From Scedosporium boydii (lineage: Eukaryota > Ascomycota > Sordariomycetes > Microascales > Microascaceae): DNA of 64,000 nt. The notes under the pieces are model-generated. The model had not been told where the DNA came from and searched no databases. It saw nothing but the letters and a program-made list of their open reading frames with translations. This document shows, in pieces, positions 57,558 through 64,000 of the stretch. Location of the stretch: contig NJFT01000057.1 in assembly GCA_002221725.1 (NCBI GenBank), forward strand, positions 1 to 64,000, read 5' to 3'. The translations under genes and the position numbers were made by a program. Every line of letters starts with the position of its first letter. Position 1 is the stretch's first letter.

Positions 57558-58994
57558 ATGTCTTCCACTGCCCCTGGCGGCAGCCCGGCGCCGTCCGCAT
57601 CCGTGCCTGAATCTATACCCTTGGCCGCGGTCCCAGCTTCTACCCAAGCAACGGCATTGTCATCAAACGATGGAAAGACAGTCAACTGCCTCGTCCTAGA
57701 TACCGGCGCACTAATCAAGAATGAACCCACCGTGAGCACCCTTCTCGCCCAAGCGAATGAACTATATACCATCCCCGCCGTTCTAGCAGAAATCCGAGAT
57801 GCGGAGACTCGCCGACGTGTCGACACGACTCTGCGCCCATTCTTGAAGATCAGGTCTCCCAAATCGGAAAGCGTAAAGTTCATAACCGCATTTGCACGAA
57901 AGACTGGTGACCTCGAGGTTCTGAGCGCTCCGGATATTCACCTCCTAGCCCTGACCTACGAGCTTGAGTGTGAGAAGAATGGTGGAGACGGGCACCTTCG
58001 GAATACCCCTGCGCAGAAGCAATTAAACGGACAGGAATCGAGCGCTGCGGAGAATAATAAGCCGTCTGCTGAGGGCGCCAGCCCCACTCCCGGTGATGTG
58101 CCAGAGCCAGAAGCTACCCAAGCCTCGGCGGAGCAGGCGACCGACACACCTCTCGCGAGCGGTCCCCCTGAAAGTCAGCCCGTGCAGAGCGAACGGCTCG
58201 CACCGGAACCCTCTATTGAGGAGTTGGCGAGGAAAGTTACCTTGGAAGAGGTTGCAGATGACACTAAAACTCCCGCAGCCGTGGAAAATCCCGCCACCGC
58301 GGAGGAGGAACCACAAGAAGGAGCCGAGGATAATGAAGGTGATGACAGCGATGACAGCGACGGCTGGATCACACCATCCAACTTGAAAAAGCACGTCGCC
58401 AAAGACCAGACCTCCTCTCTCTCCTCCAACCCCACCCCACAGTTCCTCCAAGCTGCTATCCTCACGACAGATTATGCTATGCAGAACGTGGCGCTCAGGA
58501 TAAACCTAAACCTACTATCTTCTGGCATGTTCCGCATTACTAGGCTCAGATCATATGTCCTTCGCTGCCATGGCTGCTTTGCCATCACCAAGGATATGAC
58601 CAAGCAGTTTTGCCCCCGTTGCGGTCAACCCAATCTTATCAGAACCAGCTGCTCTACTGATGAGAACGGCGTTTTCCAAGTGCACCTGAGGAAGAATTTC
58701 CAGTACAATAAACGTGGAAACGTCTACAGCGTACCAAAGCCCGTCCACGGCACATCTAGCGGCAAGACTTCTAAGGTGCAAGGCGGTGGCAGGAACGGCT
58801 GGGGTCAGACTCTCGTCCTCGCGGAGGACCAGAAGGAGTACGTTCGAGCCAAGGAAACCAGGCAGAGGACTCGGCAAAGGGATCTCATGGACGAGGACTA
58901 TCTTCCTGGCATCCTCACCGGTGAGAGGAGGAGCGGTGGTGATAAAATCCGAGTCGGTGCTGGGAGGAGCGTTAACTCTAGGAAGAAGTGGTAA
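57558..58994 (+). CDS. NOB1: Nob1, 20S pre-rRNA D-site endonuclease
   Basis: A single exon of 478 residues. The PIN nuclease domain (about 44-150) has CLVLDTGALIKNEP, IPAVLAEIRDAETRRRVD and LSAPDIHLLALTYELE, with the acidic residues expected to hold the metal. The linker is Glu/Pro/Ala-rich and acidic (DNEGDDSDDSDGWITPSNL). The zinc ribbon, YVLRCHGCFAITKD and KQFCPRCGQPNL (two Cys pairs), follows, then the conserved RKNFQYNKRGNVYSVPKPVHG and the C-terminal EDYLPGI. Nob1 cuts 20S pre-rRNA to mature 18S rRNA in the cytoplasm, the last step of 40S maturation. The ATG at 57558 is chosen; upstream in-frame codons lack an ATG. It is longer than yeast Nob1 only through the linker. Confidence 0.96.
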   Translation: MSSTAPGGSPAPSASVPESIPLAAVPASTQATALSSNDGKTVNCLVLDTGALIKNEPTVSTLLAQANELYTIPAVLAEIRDAETRRRVDTTLRPFLKIRSPKSESVKFITAFARKTGDLEVLSAPDIHLLALTYELECEKNGGDGHLRNTPAQKQLNGQESSAAENNKPSAEGASPTPGDVPEPEATQASAEQATDTPLASGPPESQPVQSERLAPEPSIEELARKVTLEEVADDTKTPAAVENPATAEEEPQEGAEDNEGDDSDDSDGWITPSNLKKHVAKDQTSSLSSNPTPQFLQAAILTTDYAMQNVALRINLNLLSSGMFRITRLRSYVLRCHGCFAITKDMTKQFCPRCGQPNLIRTSCSTDENGVFQVHLRKNFQYNKRGNVYSVPKPVHGTSSGKTSKVQGGGRNGWGQTLVLAEDQKEYVRAKETRQRTRQRDLMDEDYLPGILTGERRSGGDKIRVGAGRSVNSRKKW

Positions 58995-59398
58995 AAGTTA
59001 TGTCCTTATATTTCACTTTTCACACTCGCAACAACAGTGAATGACTCGGCATGGAGGGGCGTTGAGGGAATGGAAGAAAAAAAAAGTTTGGGTTCACCCA
59101 TAGAAATATTCTTTTGATAGGAAATATGCAAATGACCATTTCCTAAATGATTCTCAATGTGCTCGACCAGACAGGACCCTCTGCCAACGCCTCATATAAC
59201 GCCTAAACAGTAATCCCAAGGAATTGGGGTATAACTATCGAATGCCGTGAACGGCACGATACAACTGGATGGATGCCTCCAACACTTTTCTTTGCACGTG
59301 CCCTCGCCGTGACTCGGTCATCAGCCCTGTCGACGACCAAATCCATGGAGCATTCCCTATGTCGAAGACCGTCTCCCAAAACCAAACTCTCCGCCGAT
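58995..59398. other. intergenic between convergent genes
   Basis: 404 bases between NOB1 and NOP10 stops, with an A-run near 59079-59087. No gene seen. Confidence 0.5.
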
Positions 59399-59689
59399 TT
59401 AGAGCTCACTCTTCTCCTTGTCCTCTATAAAAAGTGAAGTCAATTCGTTAGTATCGCTTGACATTAGCAACCTCTACCAACACGCAGCCTCCCAGAAAAC
59501 AAAGGAATTCTTACTCTGCTGAGAAAGAAGCAGGCCAAACCGCCTCTTGAGGGTGACCCTCTGCCTGGACCACTTGTCGTCAGGGGAGAATCGCGCAGGG
59601 TGAGCAGACTTGGTGACTTGGCCGTGCGCAACTTTCTTCAAGGTGTACAGGCGGTTGCCATTGTCGTCGAGGGTGTACATAAGATGCAT
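59399..59689 (-). CDS. NOP10: Nop10, H/ACA snoRNP core protein
   Basis: Two exons, 59689-59515 and 59424-59399, 66 residues. The first exon alone is nearly the whole Nop10: [53 protein letters not shown]. It is one of the four core proteins of box H/ACA particles, which guide pseudouridylation of rRNA and snRNA and pre-rRNA cleavage. The GTAAGA donor comes right after the conserved part, and the second exon adds only KDKEKSEL before TAA. An acceptor two bases further on would give a different short tail, so the last residues are uncertain. Yeast Nop10 has 58 residues. The gene is tiny but unmistakable. Confidence 0.93.
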
Positions 59690-60450
59690 GGTGGCGCTTG
59701 TTTGAAGGTTTCCGTTAACTCGAGCGAAAGGTCTGTCTGGGAGCTGTGATCGGGATCGGAGATCGGTGAATGCGGGAGGTCAATTTTCGAGATCGATGAA
59801 TTGAGAAAAATTTCTGGTCATTCCAATCGATAAGAAGGTACGTACTAGTCCTGGTGGGAGCACACCGGGATCACGTGAGTCTACACCGAGCTAATTCGTG
59901 AACCAAGCACAGCGATACCAGGATGTTTAGAGCCCATATTCCTCGATCAATATCAAGATGGCTCAATTGTTATTCCCTTCTGCAAGTAACGCATCATACG
60001 TAGGGAAAAATCCCCAAATAATTTTCAAACATTCGTGTCGTGCCCTGATACATTCTGAGAATCAAGAAAATAAGTCCGAGGTAAAAGTTAACTCCTAGAG
60101 ACGTTAGTCATCCAACTTTCTCTTCTTTTGGATGCCAAGCTGATCCCTGCTCATCCGGCTCGAGGGAACTAATAAGAAAAAGGCAAGCGGTGTGAGATTC
60201 CAACGCCCACCTCAACAAAGTCGAGCGGGCGTCACGGAAGCTGCACCACCCCGGAACCCGAAAGCTGAGGTTAATTGGCGCGCCAACGGTGACTTTGCTG
60301 CTTTTACCTTTCGAGAGCACCCCTTTTCCCCATAAACAACAGAAGACGAAACCAAAAATTGCCTCGACACGGGACAATCGCGAAGAGCGAGACAAAGTAC
60401 GAAAAACCGCGCCGAGAACCGAAAGGAAAAGCAGCAAAGCCCCCGATACA
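59690..60450. other. intergenic, divergent promoters
   Basis: 761 bases between divergent NOP10 and CRAL-TRIO genes. An in-frame extension upstream of 60451 (from about 60289) has no ATG and is taken as leader. No gene seen. Confidence 0.5.
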
Positions 60451-61621
60451 ATGGCGACCGTCAAGACCCCAATTGCCTCGCCGGTCGCCTCCGCCAAGGT
60501 TCCTCTCCCAGCGGAGCTCACGGCAGCCGAGCAAACCAAGTACGATTGGCTCCTCGACCAAGTGAAAGCCTGGACGGAGATCAAGGTCGAGTCCGCGACG
60601 GCAAAGAACAAGGGCGGACCCATCACGGATGATGAGCGCATGTGGCTGACAAGGGAGTGCCTGGTTCGATACCTCCGCGCTACGAAGTGGGAAGAGAAGG
60701 AGTCGGAGAAGAGGCTGCATGATACTCTGGCTTGGAGGAGGGAGTTTGGCGCCGACGACCTTACCGCCGATTACATCTCGCCGGAGAACGAAACCGGGAA
60801 GCAAACGTTATTGGGTTACGATATGGAGGGAAGGCCGTGCCATTACCTCAGCCCGGGAAGGCAGAACACCGAGCCGTCGCATCGGCAGGTGGAGCATCTC
60901 GTCTACATGGTGGAGAGAGTCATTGATATCATGCCCGCCGGCCAGGAGATGCTGTGTTTGATGATCAACTTCAAGCAGAGCAAGACTCGGAAATACACAC
61001 ACCCGTCCCTCAGCATGGCTAGGGAGTGCCTGAATATTCTGCAGATGCATTACCCCGAGAGGCTGGGCCGTGCTCTCATCGTCAATGGTAGGTTACATCC
61101 TTCCCCATCAAACACTAAAACATCATGGCAATATCTAATCAAGTCGTTCTTACTTAGTGCCGTGGGTGGTCTGGGGTTTCTTCAAGCTCATCACACCCTT
61201 CATCGATCCAAGAACGCGAGAGAAGCTAAAGTTCAATGAGGACATGACACAATTCGTGCCCGCGGAGCAACTGTGGACCGAGTACCAGGCGCAAGGAAAG
61301 CTGGATTTTGACTACGACCACTCGGAGTACTGGCCAGCTTTGACAAAGTTGTGCGACCAGAAGCGCAAGGAACGTAAGGAACGTTGGATTGCCGGCGGGA
61401 AGCTTGTCGGAGAGTCGGAGATTTATCTTTGGGGAGGAGCAGAATCTAGCATTAGTGCTAGCGCCGCCCCCGCTACCGATACTGCGGTGTCTGAAGGGAG
61501 CGAGAAGGCGGAGATTACTCCCGAGCAATTGAAGATGGAGAACCTCAAGATCGAGGAGAAGGAGGTTGAGGCGGCCACGGGAGAGAATGCGCTGCCTGCA
61601 GAAGTCAAGGTTGCCGCATGA
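60451..61621 (+). CDS. CRAL-TRIO (Sec14-like) phosphatidylinositol-transfer protein
   Basis: Two exons, 60451-61087 and 61158-61621, joined in LIVN|VPWVVWGFFKL, 366 residues. An N-terminal CRAL-TRIO_N helix bundle (LTRECLVRYLRATKWEEKES) precedes the Sec14 lipid-binding domain (GYDMEGRPCHYLSPGRQNTE; MINFKQSKTRKYTHPSLSMA; ILQMHYPERLGRALIVNVPW; FIDPRTREKLKF). The C-terminal 60 residues are Ala/Glu-rich. Members move phosphatidylinositol and other lipids between membranes and prime PI kinases. Within the family this one resembles the Pdr16/Sfh3-type branch in length and in lacking a GOLD domain, but I would not assign a single yeast orthologue. Divergent from NOP10. Confidence 0.9.
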
Positions 61622-62078
61622 TGAATGTATATTTTGGGAGCAACTGTGGTTGGAAATTAGGCATAATATGGAATATGGCACCCAGGAATAGGGCATCACG
61701 ATGGAATACGCAGTCATGGCGAGGTCATCGCAAACCACGCCGAACATAGGTCTATAAAAGTATAAATCAAATAATTACAACATTATAATAATCGATCGAG
61801 TCAGGACATTAGGAATTAAGAAGTTGAGTCTATGCTCCTATTGAGTTGCAGTGGAAAAGTATTGGTGTTGTTTGCAGCTTTCACTAGGTAAGGCTGTAGA
61901 TTTTGAGATGATAGTTTCCCCACGTCAAATAGCTAATTAATGCAGAGCCTCATCATCACCCTAACAAAACTCCACCAGCCACCACCAAACCTTCACATCG
62001 TTCACTCCTCGCCCGCCCACCACTAACCCTCCCCTTCGGTCGCGCATATCGCAGCAGCCGAAACTCACAAGCGCGACA
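61622..62078. other. intergenic
   Basis: 457 bases between same-strand genes. AT-rich 3' region, then a CA/CT-rich leader before the Trs31 start. No gene seen. Confidence 0.5.
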
Positions 62079-62837
62079 ATGGCCAGCTTACAATCCAACA
62101 AAGGTCCTGGCAAAGACCAGTCCGGCCTTCGATATCCCAGTAACGGCAAGACCATCTACCACCGGCCATTAAACCGCACCAAGACGAGCGAACTGAGCCA
62201 AGCGAGCTTTGCGTATCTCTTTTCCGAAATGGTTAGCTACGCACAAAAACGAGTAAGAGGGATCCAGGATCTTGAGCAACGGTTAGTTTGTTTCCCTCTC
62301 GCCGTTCCCCCCTACCCTCTCACCAGTCAGGCGCCTCCCTACCATGAACCTCAAAATCACTAACCTTTGCACCGCCGGTCCAGCCTCAACGCCCAAGGCC
62401 ACCCCATCGGCCTCAAACTCCTCGACCTCCTCATCTACCGCGAACCCCCCCGCAACCAACTCCGGCCCCTAACCATCATCGCCCTCCTACACTTCATCAA
62501 GCAATCCGTCTGGACACACCTCTTCAACCGGCAGGCCGACCGCCTCGAAAAGTCGGCCAACCCGGAGACACCCGAGGAGTACATGATCATCGACAACGAG
62601 CCCCTCGTCAACGCGTACATCAGCGTGCCGCGCGAGATGTCGCAGCTCAACTGTGCGGCGTTCGTGGCGGGCATCGTCGAGGGCGTTTGCGACGGCGCTG
62701 GGTTCCCCGCCAAGGTTGGGGCCCATTCGGTGGGGAGTGACAGTAGAGATGGGCAGATGTGGCCGGGGAAGACGGTGTTTTTGGTTAAGTTTGCGCCGGA
62801 GGTGTTGGAGAGGGAGGCGTACTTGGGGAAGAGCTAA
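62079..62837 (+). CDS. TRS31: TRAPP complex subunit Trs31 (TRAPPC5, Bet3 family)
   Basis: Two exons, 62079-62281 and 62384-62837, intron of 102 bases with GTTAGT donor, 218 residues. SQASFAYLFSEMVSYAQKRV, then (R)LNAQGHPIGLKLLDLLIYRE, LLHFIKQSVWTHLFNRQADR, EYMIIDNEPLVNAYISVPRE and LNCAAFVAGIVEGVCDGAGF are the Bet3-fold landmarks and are specific to the Trs31/TRAPPC5 branch. It is a core subunit of the TRAPP tethering complexes, which activate Rab1/Ypt1 in ER-to-Golgi and autophagy traffic. The N-terminal 30 residues are a flexible basic extension, usual in fungi. Nothing unusual in the sequence. Confidence 0.95.
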
Positions 62838-63213
62838 AAAGGGGGGAGATACGGACAAAGTTGCACACGAGTGGCGAGCTAGGCAGCTCCCACCACCAAC
62901 TGCAATCATGGGATAGGAGGAAGAACTGGAGCATTCATGCTTTGCGGCGTTTCGGGAGAGGATATAATGGCGGAGTTGATGGATATATTTGATACTGCAA
63001 ATTATGTAACGCCATACACAGGGTTTCTTTTACGCATAAGATGGACGAGACAGCGTCCTCGTGTCATTATCGTGAGCATCGTTTCTTCCTCGTAGCTCTC
63101 CTCCGCTTCTCCCTCATTCGCTTCGTAGCTCTAGCACCCAGTACAAGAGGCAACTTCCACCGCCATAACATCGATCGGGTCCAGCCCGCTCCAACTCCCG
63201 CTCGCCGGCCATT
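62838..63213. other. intergenic between convergent genes
   Basis: 376 bases between the Trs31 stop and the stop of the small gene on the other strand. No gene seen. Confidence 0.5.
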
Positions 63214-63626
63214 TCATCGAGGCAAGGTCCTCCCCGAGCTCGCAGCCGCAGGCCCGTGAGTCTTAGGGCCCCTCTCCATCAACTCCTTCAGCCCAAGATC
63301 CCTCCACGCCGGCTCCTTCACCCGCTGCGTGGCCTTCTGGATACCAAAAGCGGCGTGCTGGTCCGGCACAACGTCATCCTCGTCCTCGGGGTTGACGGGC
63401 TGATGCTCGGGTTTGACGTAGACCTCGTCGTTGGGAAGCTTGTCTTTGCAGAAGTCCTCAAAGAGGTCGGCATCGCGCGGGCGATGCATGTGGACGTAGG
63501 TGTAGGTCGCGTCTTTGTTCTACAGGCTATGGTTAGCGGGCCTGAGATTACTTACCGTGTTGAGAGATGGTGGGTCTAGTTTATTGCTGGGTTGTGAGTT
63601 GCGAGTTTGGACGAGAAGCTTACCAT
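63214..63626 (-). CDS. small conserved-looking protein of unknown function
   Basis: The main exon, 63519-63214, follows a TGTAG acceptor and encodes NKDATYTYVHMHRPRDADLF and onward, 102 codons with the stop, acidic in the middle (HQPVNPEDEDDVVPDQHAAF). The most economical start is the ATG at 63626-63624, in a CCACCATGG context, immediately followed by a GTAAGC donor; this gives one intron of 104 bases and a 102-residue protein. An alternative uses an ATG at 63700, a 37-base intron and a 31-base exon (63586-63556); it stays in frame but needs an unusually short intron. A third option is simply the ATG at 63489 (91 residues). I do not recognise the family. The composition resembles small mitochondrial-complex proteins, but that is a guess. 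Confidence 0.45.
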
Positions 63627-64000
63627 GGTGGAGGGTAGTGGCCGTGACAGCTCTTGGTCTTGTTGTTACAGTCTTTTCGCGGGGCTAAAGGTATAGACAT
63701 CCAGGTATTCGATGTATTCTTTTGGCAATTCTGTATGCAAACGTGCCACGGTGTGATGCCAGACTAAGAATATTCTGAAAACCTCGTTTGTTGACAGTCA
63801 GAGTCGAAGGTTGAAAGTTGAAGATTCACGACGCGTTTGGCGGGGCTGAAATTGTGGATTGGGAGCCGGAGGGGCTCAGAATCAAAGTTTAATTGATGCT
63901 GTCTTGATAGTGGAGCAATGATCAATATAATATTGTATAAATCGAAGATTATCAGCGAACAACACTGGGATCAAATTTGGTTTTAAATCTAGTTAATGAT
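63627..64000. other. right-edge intergenic sequence
   Basis: Upstream region of the small minus-strand gene, AT-rich toward the end. No gene recognised within the window. Confidence 0.45.

Noticed and set aside
1..64000. CRISPR array, bacterial operon, prophage or insertion sequence
   Set aside because: Intron-rich eukaryotic genes throughout; no spaced direct repeats, transposase motifs or ribosome-binding-site organisation.

Overview
The window looks like nuclear DNA of a filamentous ascomycete (Pezizomycotina, most likely Sordariomycetes). Genes are split by short introns of about 50-140 bases with GT..AG borders and CTAAC-type branch points. Codon use is GC-biased, and the gene content is eukaryotic and fungal: a lanosterol synthase, a glucosylceramide synthase, Sgt1, Sen2, Nob1, Nop10, Yar1, Trs31, a HET protein, a UstYa-like protein and a Zn-finger/fungal-TF regulator. 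I place 20 gene models with reasonable to strong support and one weaker small gene at the right edge.

Layout. 1.4-8.2 kb: secreted bicovalent FAD oxidase of the berberine-bridge type, an ADP-ribosylglycohydrolase-like protein and a HET-domain protein. 8.2-12.2 kb: mostly intergenic, with a degraded tRNA-like element and a basic/acidic protein of unknown function. 12.2-15.4 kb: C2H2/Fungal_trans regulator with a huge upstream region. 19.0-24.8 kb: Yar1, then Spo11 divergent from Erg7. 25.7-31.7 kb: gamma-butyrobetaine dioxygenase, Sgt1 and Sen2. 32.8-38.2 kb: glucosylceramide synthase, an MFS transporter and a 2EXR/F-box-like protein. 38.7-53.1 kb: an accessory-looking stretch with an extracellular intradiol dioxygenase, a UstYa-like oxidase, a small secreted CBM1 protein and a 1,656-residue adenylation/carrier/membrane enzyme resembling epsilon-poly-lysine synthetases. 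57.6-63.7 kb: Nob1, Nop10, a CRAL-TRIO lipid-transfer protein, Trs31 and a small acidic protein.

The observation I would follow first is a pair of in-frame UAG codons. The SPO11-like gene (20121-21780, minus) keeps every family landmark but carries TAG at 20784-20782. The 2EXR gene (37036-38163, plus) carries TAG at 37891-37893, followed by 89 more sense codons and a normal stop. In both, the TAG forms the first three bases of a five-base loop closed by a perfect 4-5 bp stem. That is the context described for adenosine-to-inosine mRNA editing in the sexual stage of Sordariomycetes, which turns UAG into UGG (Trp). SPO11 is a meiotic gene, so stage-specific correction would make sense. Plain pseudogenisation is the competing explanation.

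Most of the other genes are housekeeping (sterol and sphingolipid synthesis, ribosome and tRNA maturation, vesicle tethering) and show no operon-like logic. The 38.7-53.1 kb block is the only part resembling a secondary-metabolism or secreted-function neighbourhood. All exon boundaries were read by eye from splice signals, reading frame and family conservation; none is confirmed by transcripts.
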